From contig DLND01000182.1 in assembly GCA_002476905.1 (NCBI GenBank), positions 1-6,069 of the forward strand: 6,069 bases of DNA. The letters are read 5' to 3'. The number at the start of each line of letters is the position of its first letter. Positions within the stretch are counted from its first letter, which is position 1. The position numbers and the translations under genes were made by a program. This document shows, one piece after another, positions 1 through 5,676 of the stretch. This DNA is from Flavobacteriales bacterium UBA7519. Lineage in GTDB: Bacteria; Bacteroidota; Bacteroidia; Flavobacteriales; Weeksellaceae. Below the pieces are notes generated by a model. That model did no database searches and had not been told where the DNA came from. It was given only the letters and a program-made list of their open reading frames with translations.

Positions 1-53
1 AAGCGGTGGGGATGGCTTATTTTTAGCGCTATAATAAGCCATCCCCACCGCTT
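1..53. repeat. Perfect inverted repeat at the window edge, inside hdeD
   Basis: Bases 1-21 and 33-53 are exact reverse complements (21-bp arms), with an 11-base loop containing AGCGCT. The inner arm (33-53) codes for the expected HdeD residues KRWGWLI. The outer arm (1-21) replaces the expected continuation of the gene. The repeat starts exactly at base 1, which suggests that the contig itself ends here by folding back. I favour an assembly or amplification fold-back over a biological hairpin. Confidence 0.85.
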
Positions 54-281
54 TCCCTTCCTGATTTTCCGAACCGATGCAATAATGCCAAAAATACCAT
101 CAGCTAAGGCAAATGCACCAAAAGCAATTGCCAGGGCAAGTATGGCTGTAACGGGCATAATAAAAGCCAACACAGAGAATATTAGCGCAAGGAAGCCTTT
201 AATGATGAAAGCCCACCAGTTTGAGGAAATACTTTTTATTCCCTTTTGTTCGTATTGAACTTCATTACTAATTGTTGTCAT
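1..281 (-). CDS. hdeD: HdeD family membrane protein, N-terminal part (3' end lost at window edge)
   Basis: The gene starts at the ATG at 281-279 and is open to the window edge. About 84 residues are convincing: a short polar N-terminus, a first membrane helix at residues 23-42 starting NWWAFIIKGF, a second at 46-70 containing ALADGIFGIIASV, then a basic loop RKIRKGKRWGW. This is the DUF308/HdeD pattern of paired helices with a W-W-x-x-x-x-K-G start and a basic loop before an RW motif. Full HdeD proteins have about 180-200 residues and six helices, so well over half is missing. In E. coli HdeD is an inner-membrane protein linked to acid resistance, and hdeD homologues are a regular part of heat-resistance islands. 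After residue 83 the reading enters an inverted repeat and no longer looks like HdeD. The gene lies 74 bases after the small upstream ORF, in an AT-rich leader, so it may have its own promoter. Confidence 0.8.
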   Translation of the reverse strand, partial: MTTISNEVQYEQKGIKSISSNWWAFIIKGFLALIFSVLAFIMPVTAILALAIAFGAFALADGIFGIIASVRKIRKGKRWGWLIIALKISHPHR

Positions 282-355
282 TTTTATTGTTTTTTAATTT
301 AAAAGTTTGAAACTATTTATTCCCTCGAATATATTTTTAATTAGACATCTGCTTT

Positions 356-487
356 TTAAACACTAATAATCGTCAAAATTGACTTTAGCATTTCTATTTC
401 CGTGGAACCCTCTTGTTTATTGCCTTTGGCGAGCTCGCAAGCTCGGTTCATGTCCTTGTTGTGGACGGCAGTGCATAAGGGTTTCAT
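356..487 (-). CDS. Small hypothetical protein, 43 residues
   Basis: This ORF runs from the ATG at 487 to the TAA at 356-358 and codes for 43 residues beginning MKPLCTAVHNKDMNRACELA and ending KSILTIISV. I do not recognise it. It starts 10 bases after the stop of the 119-residue gene upstream, in the same direction, so it fits as the last gene of the HPF-sigma / DinD-like operon. The composition is protein-like: mixed charged residues, two Cys (5 and 17), and a likely helical C-terminus. It contains the palindrome GCGAGCTCGC at 429-438, which is unremarkable within codons. It has no membrane segment or signal peptide. It may be a genuine microprotein or a chance ORF, but the spacing favours a gene. 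Confidence 0.45.
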   Translation of the reverse strand: MKPLCTAVHNKDMNRACELAKGNKQEGSTEIEMLKSILTIISV

Positions 488-497
488 TAAGAAAAAA

Positions 498-857
498 TCA
501 GACCATTTTTTTTAACAACTCCCATTGAAAACGGCCAACTAAAGGATCGTCTGGGTTGCCATTAATCATGGTTAGGAAATACGCCGTTTTAGACATTTGC
601 CAGTCAATCTTTAAGGTATGCGAATCGCTGTTAGAAACGTACCTTTTGCCGAAGTGCTGCTCAAGCGGAAACCCTAAATTCCTGCAAATAGCCATTGCCC
701 GTTTAATAGCCATCCCCAACTCCTTATCTGATTCGAAAAAATGTTCCATGGATGCAGCATTGAAGTGCATTTCCAATTGTTCTATGGCTTCAATAAAAGC
801 CCCAATATGCAATGGCACATTTTCGTTGTACGGAACTATTGTTTCTATCTTTTTCAT
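498..857 (-). CDS. Hypothetical protein, distantly DinD/BRO-N-like
   Basis: This codes for 119 residues with no signal peptide or membrane helix. Its start ATG overlaps the stop of the upstream HPF-sigma gene as ATGA (857-854), so the two are almost certainly translationally coupled. Residues 35-70 (helical, AIKRAMAICRNLGF, then EQHF) and 85-112 (DWQMSKTAYFLTMINGNP, then a Gln in VGRFQ) follow the order of conserved blocks in DinD and BRO-N/antirepressor proteins, in which a segment of the form AIxKAxxACxxxG...HF is followed by LTRYACYLIAQNGDP and an AQ-containing helix. The match is from memory and weak in identity, and this protein is much shorter than DinD (about 270 residues). E. coli DinD inhibits RecA, but nothing here shows that activity. 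Its coupling to a sigma-like gene makes a regulatory partner (an anti-sigma or co-regulator role) a reasonable guess, not a demonstrated function. Confidence 0.8.
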   Translation of the reverse strand: MKKIETIVPYNENVPLHIGAFIEAIEQLEMHFNAASMEHFFESDKELGMAIKRAMAICRNLGFPLEQHFGKRYVSNSDSHTLKIDWQMSKTAYFLTMINGNPDDPLVGRFQWELLKKMV

Positions 858-1852
858 ACATTTTTATTTTTTAGTTTTGATACAATACTGAATGAGATAT
901 CATCAATGATATTTTCGACAGCTTCAATTTGCATACGCATCGACTTTGCAATCTCATTAGGAGTCATTTCATGTAGCCAGAACAGTTCAAAAGCCCGTTT
1001 AGCATTTTCATCAACATTAGCCAAAACCTCGTTTACAACGGGTTCTATTTCAATATCGGCAGGGGGTTCAATTAGCGCATCGTTGTTGAGAATCTCATTG
1101 CCTAATTTTGTGTTCTCGTAAGAAATATCATCCAAATCTTCCTGCATGATAAGTTCTCCGTCTGCATCAGCGGTAAATTTTTCTTCCATGCTTAAAAGTT
1201 CTTCTTCAGCCAGCTTATCGAACGAAATATGTGCGTTTTTTGTGTAATGCTTTTCCATAAAACTTTCCAAAGTTTCGCGGGCAATTTGAAAACTCCATCG
1301 GGAGAACTCTTTGTCATTTTTAGGTCGTTCTTCAAATCTTTCATAAAGAGCAAGGTATATCTCATCCACCAAATCATCAATTGTAAACCCGCTGGCAACT
1401 TTTGTTTTGCTATACGAAAGATACCTGGCTACAAACCCGCGGATAGCAGGCAAAAGTTGTTTTATAAGGAAGTTAAAGTGTTCTTTATCCTCTTCGTTTC
1501 TTAGCTTATTAAGTTGGGATAAATGCTTGCTTGCTATGTTAAGTCTTGTTTTTTTTTGTGAAGCTATAAATTGCCTTAAAAACCTGGATTTAAGCCGGGT
1601 CATTATTTGTTCAGCTAAGATCGCCGGTTCAGTGCCTTCAGCTTCTACAAAAACCCGGTTAGCACCTTGTTTTAAATAAAAAGTTGCTTTTATGCCCTTA
1701 TTGGTTTCTGTTAAATAAGCATCCAGTTTATTGGAATTAAGAAGAACATTCATGCGGTCAAACCATTTATTATGATTTTTTATGACCTCTCCAAACTGAC
1801 TTGCCAAGTTGCTATCTGTCAATAAATGTTTGTTATGAATTGTTGTTTTCAT
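854..1852 (-). CDS. HPF/RaiA-like domain fused to an ECF-like sigma factor
   Basis: This codes for 332 residues and appears cytoplasmic. Residues 1-100 resemble a ribosome hibernation promoting factor (HPF/RaiA, S30AE) domain: a helix followed by FDRMNVLLNSN, a beta segment GIKATFYLKQ, RVFVEAEG, then a long basic helix EQIMTRLKSRFLRQFIASQK, the order expected for the family. Residues 125-205 resemble sigma-70 region 2: FTIDDLVDEIYLALYERF, then EFSRWSFQIARETLESFMEK, close to the DLVQEVFLRLWE and FRSWLFRIARN blocks of ECF sigma factors. An acidic linker follows (about 215-280), then a region-4-like helix-turn-helix at 283-328 with AKRAFELFWLHEMTPNEIAK. I infer a stress sigma factor carrying a ribosome-binding or dimerising module. 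Each domain is divergent, so DNA binding or ribosome binding could be lost. It starts 67 bases after the ClpB remnant and is coupled (ATGA) to the next gene. The upstream sequence AATGAAATAAG is a typical A-rich leader. Confidence 0.75.
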   Translation of the reverse strand: MKTTIHNKHLLTDSNLASQFGEVIKNHNKWFDRMNVLLNSNKLDAYLTETNKGIKATFYLKQGANRVFVEAEGTEPAILAEQIMTRLKSRFLRQFIASQKKTRLNIASKHLSQLNKLRNEEDKEHFNFLIKQLLPAIRGFVARYLSYSKTKVASGFTIDDLVDEIYLALYERFEERPKNDKEFSRWSFQIARETLESFMEKHYTKNAHISFDKLAEEELLSMEEKFTADADGELIMQEDLDDISYENTKLGNEILNNDALIEPPADIEIEPVVNEVLANVDENAKRAFELFWLHEMTPNEIAKSMRMQIEAVENIIDDISFSIVSKLKNKNV

Positions 1853-1919
1853 CTTATTTCATTTTAAGGTTCATCAAAATATGTGCCTGCATTACTAAAA
1901 ATGGTTAAATCAAATTATA

Positions 1920-2399
1920 TTAAGCTTCAAAACTTAGTTTTTCGTTTTTATTTTCGGGCTCCCTGAATACAATTTTATTATCAATAGCATCAATCACAAT
2001 ATGTGAATCGGGGTTTACCGTGTCCTCGAGCATGGCAACCGATAGTTCATCCAGGATTTTGCGCTGTATCAGCCTTTTTAGAGGCCGGGCCCCAAATTGT
2101 GCATCAAAACCTTCTTTTTGCAGGTAGTCTAAGCAGTTATCTTTTACATAAAAAGTTATATTTTGCTTTGATAATACCTGTTGCAGGTGTGCCAATTGAA
2201 TTCTTATAATTCCTTCCAAATCGTTTTTTGACAGCGGACGGAACATAATAACTTCATCAATACGGTTTAAAAACTCCGGTCTGATACTTGTTTTAAGCAA
2301 TTCAAATAATTGCTTCCTTGTTCTATCAATAATATCTTCGGTATTTTTTTCTGTAATTTCGGAAAAGTTATCCCTAATAATATCAGAACCTAAATTGGC
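1920..2399 (-). pseudogene. clpB: ClpB/ClpK-type disaggregase, C-terminal remnant (5' truncated)
   Basis: About 159 codons read as the end of a Clp/Hsp100 ATPase: ANLGSDIIRDNF (the tail of the sensor-1 motif TSNLGS), IRPEFLNRIDE with the arginine-finger segment, and FDAQFGARPLKRLIQRKI with the sensor-2 GAR motif, ending in the family's usual C-terminal beta strand. Full ClpB has about 860 residues and ClpK about 950. Here the N-domain, the D1 ATPase, the coiled-coil M-domain and the Walker A and B motifs of D2 are all absent. Directly upstream in frame is a TAG (2402-2400), and the dnaJ stop is only about 20 bases away, so there is no room for the missing part. The only plausible start is a TTG at 2300. 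The stub cannot hydrolyse ATP. It is either a real deletion product or an assembly collapse between dnaJ and the end of clpB. ClpB and ClpK cannot be separated from this stretch with certainty. Confidence 0.88.
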
Positions 2400-2419
2400 C
2401 TATTCCCCTGGGCACAATA

Positions 2420-3394
2420 CTAACTTTCTCGTTTTATTTTCTGAACACTGTCTCTCAATTTTATAACCAGTTCTTTTTGTTCCGAGGTCAATTTATCCGG
2501 CAGCTTCACCTGAATTTTAACATATAAGTCACCATACGAAGATTTACCATATACAGGCATACCCTTTCCTTTAAGCCTGAACTCTTTGCCGTTTTGAGTA
2601 CCTTCAGGAATTTTTATGTTTATTCTGCCTGACAGGGTTTGGATTTCCATTTTGCCACCAAGTAGTGCTGTAAACAAATCCACAGGCATGTTCATATGCA
2701 AGTCGTTTCCTTTGCGCTCATAAACCGGGTGAGGGGACACGTTGATGGTGATGTACAGGTTGCCTGCCTTTCCTCCCCGGGCTTTCTCTCCTTTTCCTTT
2801 TGCGCGGAGTTTTAATCCAGAGTAAGCTCCAGGTTTTATTTTCAGCTTAATCTTTTCACCCCCCAGGTCAATAATGCGTTCGGTACCTGTGTAGGCTTCC
2901 TGTAAAGAAATAGTTATTTCGCCTGCCAGGTCGTTACCGGGTATATCTGCACCGAACCCGGAAAACCCGCCGGAACCAGAGAATCCTTTCCCCTGTCTGG
3001 TTCCTCTTCCAAAGAAAGACTCAAAAAAGTCGGAAAAACCACTGCTACCACCTCCAAAAAACTCAGAAGAGTCGCCTTCAAACTCATAATAATATTGCCC
3101 CCCGGGTGCACCCTGTGAATATCTTGCTCTTCCACCAGCGGTTGATGGGTCATAGCCAGCATCCCGGTATTGCTTCCAATTGGAGCCCAGTTGGTCGTAT
3201 AGTTTTCTTTTTTCCGGGTCACTCAATACTTCATTAGCCTCACCAATTTCCTTAAATTTTTCTTCTGCCTCCTTGTTCCCGGGATTTTTGTCCGGATGGT
3301 ATTTTACCGCCAGTTTGCGATATGCCTTCTTTATTTCTTCCTGAGAGGCTTTCTTATCAACACCCAGTATTTTATAGTAATCTTTGTATTCCAT
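2420..3394 (-). CDS. cbpA: DnaJ-family co-chaperone, CbpA type (class B)
   Basis: This codes for 324 residues and looks complete. The J-domain spans residues 4-70, with the catalytic HPD at 33-35 that stimulates the DnaK ATPase. A Gly/Phe-rich linker runs from about 80 to 150 ([31 protein letters not shown]). Two substrate-binding beta-sandwich domains follow from about 155 to 310 ([45 protein letters not shown]). The CxxCxGxG zinc fingers of class A DnaJ are absent, and length and layout match CbpA (about 306 residues). Heat-resistance islands often carry such a dnaJ beside clpK or clpB. It starts 15 bases after the YugP remnant and ends about 20 bases before the ClpB remnant, so it sat in an operon with both. 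In related loci a small MerR-like CbpM gene often lies between cbpA and clpB. None is present here, as if removed by the same deletion that cut clpB. Confidence 0.95.
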   Translation of the reverse strand: MEYKDYYKILGVDKKASQEEIKKAYRKLAVKYHPDKNPGNKEAEEKFKEIGEANEVLSDPEKRKLYDQLGSNWKQYRDAGYDPSTAGGRARYSQGAPGGQYYYEFEGDSSEFFGGGSSGFSDFFESFFGRGTRQGKGFSGSGGFSGFGADIPGNDLAGEITISLQEAYTGTERIIDLGGEKIKLKIKPGAYSGLKLRAKGKGEKARGGKAGNLYITINVSPHPVYERKGNDLHMNMPVDLFTALLGGKMEIQTLSGRINIKIPEGTQNGKEFRLKGKGMPVYGKSSYGDLYVKIQVKLPDKLTSEQKELVIKLRDSVQKIKRES

Positions 3395-3409
3395 ATTCTT
3401 AAATAGTTA

Positions 3410-3720
3410 TTATTCATCACTATGTCCAAGCAAAGCAAACAAATAATAGAGTAAAGTAGCAAGCGAATACAAAGCAGCAATTACATAAGTTGAAGCTGCC
3501 AAACGCAATGCTTTTTCAGCCTTTGAGTGTGAATAATAATCGGTTATTCCGGTACGTTATCATAACAACCATGGTCGTAGAGCATTTTTCGGACAACTTC
3601 GGCTCCACTTATGCCATTGCCAGTAGGAATTGCTGAATATTCCCTGAATTTGGATTTTAGTCTGCTTCCCGCAATCAAACTTAAAATAAAAAATATCCCG
3701 AATATCAACCAAAGCATCAT
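3410..3720 (-). pseudogene. YugP-like neutral zinc metallopeptidase, internal deletion with frameshift
   Basis: Two ends of a YugP-family membrane protease are joined with the middle missing. The first part (3720 to about 3556) begins MMLWLIFGIFFILSLIAGSR, an N-terminal membrane helix, then LKSKFREYSAIPTGNGISGA and EVVRKMLYDHGCYD, the conserved N-terminal block of the family. It reaches a TAA at 3544-3546 after 58 residues. The second part, in another frame and ending with TAA at 3410-3412, reads TGITDYYSHSKAEKALRLAA followed by STYVIAALYSLATLLYYLFA, the C-terminal helix of YugP. Family members have about 225-230 residues, so roughly 130 are absent, including the DHYxP block and the HExxH zinc site. 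The protein cannot be an active protease. It lies directly upstream of dnaJ with a 15-base gap. The junction is near 3554-3562. Confidence 0.82.
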
Positions 3721-3745
3721 AATGTTAAAGATTAAGATTAAACAA

Positions 3746-3919
3746 CTACTTTTTTCTACACAATCTGCAATTATGAAAATCTAACATTTCTATAAGCGTC
3801 TTTTCACTATATTTTAATACAATTTTGTACCTTTCAGATAGTTCTTTTTTCCTGCTGTAATGAAACGGACATTTCTCGGCAATTTCGTCTTTTAAGGGGC
3901 AGCCGAATATTAAACCCAA
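3746..3919 (-). CDS. Small Cys-rich protein, possibly with an in-frame stop near the true start
   Basis: This reads 57 residues from a TTG at 3919 to TAG at 3746-3748. The start is MGLIFGCPLKDEIAEKCPFH and the end is MLDFHNCRLCRKK. Four Cys occur (GCP, KCP, NCRLC) with nearby His residues, so metal binding is possible. Small Bacteroidota proteins with a FGCP...CPF opening and a C-terminal Cys are common, but I know no function. Reading farther upstream in the same frame crosses one TAA (3926-3928) and reaches an ATG at 3946 with GAGAAA just before it, giving MDDIDK-stop-SILGLIFGCP. That longer reading looks natural for a 66-residue protein, so the TAA may be a nonsense mutation or a sequencing error. 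The ORF ends 25 bases before the YugP start, in the same direction. Confidence 0.5.
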   Translation of the reverse strand: MGLIFGCPLKDEIAEKCPFHYSRKKELSERYKIVLKYSEKTLIEMLDFHNCRLCRKK

Positions 3920-4027
3920 AATACTTTATTTGTCAATATCATCCATTTTCTCAAGAATTACAGTTATTTGATGTTTATAATCTGTAACCCTATTTACTCA
4001 GGAATACCGATTTATAGTGAAATAATG

Positions 4028-4511
4028 TTATTCATTCTTTCCTTTCTCAGGAAATTGTTCCATGAAAAACTTGTTTTCTATAGAGTCCATTTCCCAAAAT
4101 AGTCTTTCCATTTGATGCATATTATTCATAAAACGTTCGTGAAAAAAGTCGTTTTTGTAAAAATCATACTTCAACAAGATGACTTCGAAAAACAAATCAT
4201 TGAAATATGGCGTTGTTGAGAAAGAATAATTGTCTTCAAACATATTCCGGAAATTATTAAAAATACTGTCGGCAGCAATTTCATTTCCCTCAATATTTGA
4301 ATAGTAATAGGTATAAGTAGAATCATAACGGATTAAATTTCCATTCTCATCGTACTCTTTATTTACTTTAATATCTTCTTTAGGTTGGTAACCCAATATT
4401 AAAGTAGTATCAGACTCATTATTATTCTTTTCCTTTTTTTATTTCCTGTCCATTGCATGCCGAAAAGGGTATTGAAAAAGCAATGAACAAGGCTATGTAA
4501 TTTGCTTTCAT
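4028..4511 (-). pseudogene. Small lipoprotein of unknown function, frameshift in an A7 run
   Basis: The ATG at 4511 opens a lipoprotein signal: MKANYIALFIAFSIPFSACN, with a lipobox FSAC ahead of the Cys at residue 19. After GQEIKKGKE this frame stops at TAA. Removing one A from the A7 run (T7 at 4434-4440 on the plus strand) joins it to a 122-codon ORF in the next frame, giving GQEIKKEKNNNESDTTLILG and on to a Tyr/Asp/Phe-rich domain (KEYDENGNLIRYDSTYTYYY, later FHERFMNNMHQMERLFWEMD). The restored protein has about 160 residues and would be an envelope lipoprotein. I do not recognise the family. The ORF after the shift has no ATG near its start, only TTG, so it is unlikely to be a separate gene. 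The shift may be a sequencing error, a true lesion, or a slippage site. It lies downstream of yfdX and its terminator. Confidence 0.75.
4434..4440 (-). other. A7 homopolymer at the frameshift point of the lipoprotein gene
   Basis: Seven A residues on the coding (minus) strand lie just after the lipoprotein signal, at the exact place where the frames diverge. With six A the gene is open from 4511 to 4028, and with seven it stops about 10 codons after the lipid-anchor Cys. Runs of this kind are sites of sequencing indels, replication slippage and RNA-polymerase slippage. Confidence 0.7.
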
Positions 4512-4585
4512 GTTTGCACTGTTTTGGAATTATTAATCAACATTTTTAAACTTTCGAAATATTATTCCGGCTTTTATTGCATAAA

Positions 4586-4618
4586 GGGGCTGTATGTTAT
4601 TTAATATTTTACAGCCCC
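4586..4618. terminator. Hairpin terminator candidate after yfdX
   Basis: GGGGCTGTA (4586-4594) and TACAGCCCC (4610-4618) form a perfect 9-bp stem with a 15-base AT-rich loop. It sits 36 bases after the yfdX stop and before the lipoprotein gene. On the minus strand the stem is followed by TTTATGCAAT, a weak T tract, so termination may be partial or factor-assisted. It suggests that yfdX ends one transcription unit. Confidence 0.55.
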
Positions 4619-4653
4619 GGTTAATATAATCTAAAAGTTAAGAATAAAAATTG

Positions 4654-5568
4654 TTATGACGCTATTCTTTTCTTAAAATCAGCAAGTTTTGTTTTAAATT
4701 TCTCAAACAATGCCTGAGAATCACCATCATTTTTCACTGATTTTTTCAATTCTTTAATGGCTTTGTTTAGTTCTCCATATTCACGGTCGCGCTTGCCATA
4801 ACCAAGCTCTTCGGCCAAAATTAACTGGTATTCTGCATTGTCAAGAAGCTCGAGTACCTCTTTCTTTTTGTCTTTGGAAGCATCATCGGTTTTGGCCTGT
4901 GCGATAAGCGCCTGTGCCCTCAGTATAGGCAAAGGAATGCGTTCTTCGCTTATAACTAATGTGTTAAGAGCTGTGTATAGCACTACTTTGGCTTCATCAG
5001 TTTTCCCTTTGTCAATTAAAGCCGCTGCTAATTTCATGGCTTCGGGAAAAGTTGCTAAAGGTAATTCAACTTTAGTAATCTGCAATTCACTGGCCAGTTT
5101 TGCTAACTCATCGCGCAACACCTGGAAATAGTTATCTTTTAAGGCCTGTCTTGCTGCTGTTTTTATAAGCCTGATTGTTTCAAGGTCGGCCACCAGGTCA
5201 ACGGTTTTAACCGATACGTCAATAGGTACCAGTCCCAAATTGGGTTTACGGGCAAGTAAAATATTTAACTTGCCGGTTGATTTTTCAAGCGCTGCCAGAG
5301 CTCCTTTGGTATCCTTTGCTTCGAGGGCGTCAAGCGCCACGTAAACTTGTGCGAGAGCTTCTGAGGCTTCTGCCACTTTTTGGTCATTCAATGATTCAAC
5401 AGCACCAATTGCCTGCTCCTGAACCTTCCCTGCAAGTGAATCGGCATTCATACCCAATTCAACCGGTTTTTTCATTCGGATTTCTTGCGTTTGCGCGACA
5501 CTATCTCCGCAACTTGTTAGTAAAACTATTGCCAGAAAACTATAAAGAATTTTATTTAATTTTTTCAT
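4654..5568 (-). CDS. yfdX: YfdX family lipoprotein, heat/acid-stress associated
   Basis: This codes for 304 residues. The N-terminus has a lysine start, a hydrophobic segment and the lipobox LLTSC with Cys at residue 20, so it should be a lipoprotein in the envelope. The rest is helical and matches YfdX (PF10938) in order: DTKGALAALEKSTGKLNILL (87-105), NLGLVPIDVSVKTVDLVADL (110-129), ELPLATFPEAMKLAAALIDK (168-187), AKVVLYTALNTLVISEERIP (193-212) and LAEELGYGKRDREYGELNKA (251-270). YfdX is a periplasmic protein regulated by EvgA in E. coli, and two yfdX copies are standard in the enterobacterial heat-resistance locus. Chaperone-like activity has been proposed, and no enzyme activity is established. 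It starts 108 bases after the Hsp20 stop and is followed by a hairpin. The start ATG is supported by the signal peptide that follows it at once. Confidence 0.95.
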   Translation of the reverse strand: MKKLNKILYSFLAIVLLTSCGDSVAQTQEIRMKKPVELGMNADSLAGKVQEQAIGAVESLNDQKVAEASEALAQVYVALDALEAKDTKGALAALEKSTGKLNILLARKPNLGLVPIDVSVKTVDLVADLETIRLIKTAARQALKDNYFQVLRDELAKLASELQITKVELPLATFPEAMKLAAALIDKGKTDEAKVVLYTALNTLVISEERIPLPILRAQALIAQAKTDDASKDKKKEVLELLDNAEYQLILAEELGYGKRDREYGELNKAIKELKKSVKNDGDSQALFEKFKTKLADFKKRIAS

Positions 5569-5597
5569 GTGTATATTTTTTATTTTTCTTAATGGTA

Positions 5598-5656
5598 CAT
5601 GGAATAGCCTTTATTCATTCACGGTTGGTATGGTGCATCCTAATGGCTATTTCATG
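5598..5656. repeat. Imperfect inverted repeat between hsp20 and yfdX
   Basis: CATGGAATAGCC (5598-5609) and GGCTATTTCATG (5645-5656) pair over 11 of 12 positions, with a 35-base loop. On the minus-strand transcript the odd pair is C-A, and on the plus strand it is G-U. It lies in the 108-base gap upstream of yfdX and could be an mRNA structure or an operator-like site. There is no T tract, so an intrinsic terminator is unlikely. It may be chance. Confidence 0.3.
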
Positions 5657-5676
5657 ATTATTTAATTCTGTGGTTA

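Noticed and set aside
326..333. TATATTCG on the minus strand as a Bacteroidota -7 box (TAnnTTTG) for hdeD
   Set aside because: One mismatch, and no TTTG at the right distance upstream; expected by chance in AT-rich sequence.
429..445. GCGAGCTCGC palindrome and overlapping CGAGC/GCTCG stem
   Set aside because: Short, lies inside the 43-codon ORF, and has no T tract or second copy to suggest a site.
1192..1398. 68-codon minus-strand ORF inside the HPF-sigma gene
   Set aside because: Alternate frame of a longer gene with recognisable domain blocks; no independent support.
556..1679. Plus-strand ORFs of 90-126 codons opposite the DinD-like and HPF-sigma genes
   Set aside because: They lie antisense to coupled, protein-like minus-strand genes, are rich in Cys, Ser, Phe and Ile from antisense reading, and match no family.
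2914..3222. 102-codon minus-strand ORF in an alternate frame inside dnaJ
   Set aside because: It lies wholly within the G/F and early C-terminal coding region of dnaJ, which is unmistakable in its own frame.
3926..3997. 23-codon frame upstream of the Cys-rich ORF read as the end of a separate gene
   Set aside because: Preceded by TGA and too short to assign; its last codons are better explained as leader plus the start of the Cys-rich gene.
4838..5657. Plus-strand ORFs opposite yfdX
   Set aside because: They are antisense shadows of a clear YfdX gene, with no recognisable domain.
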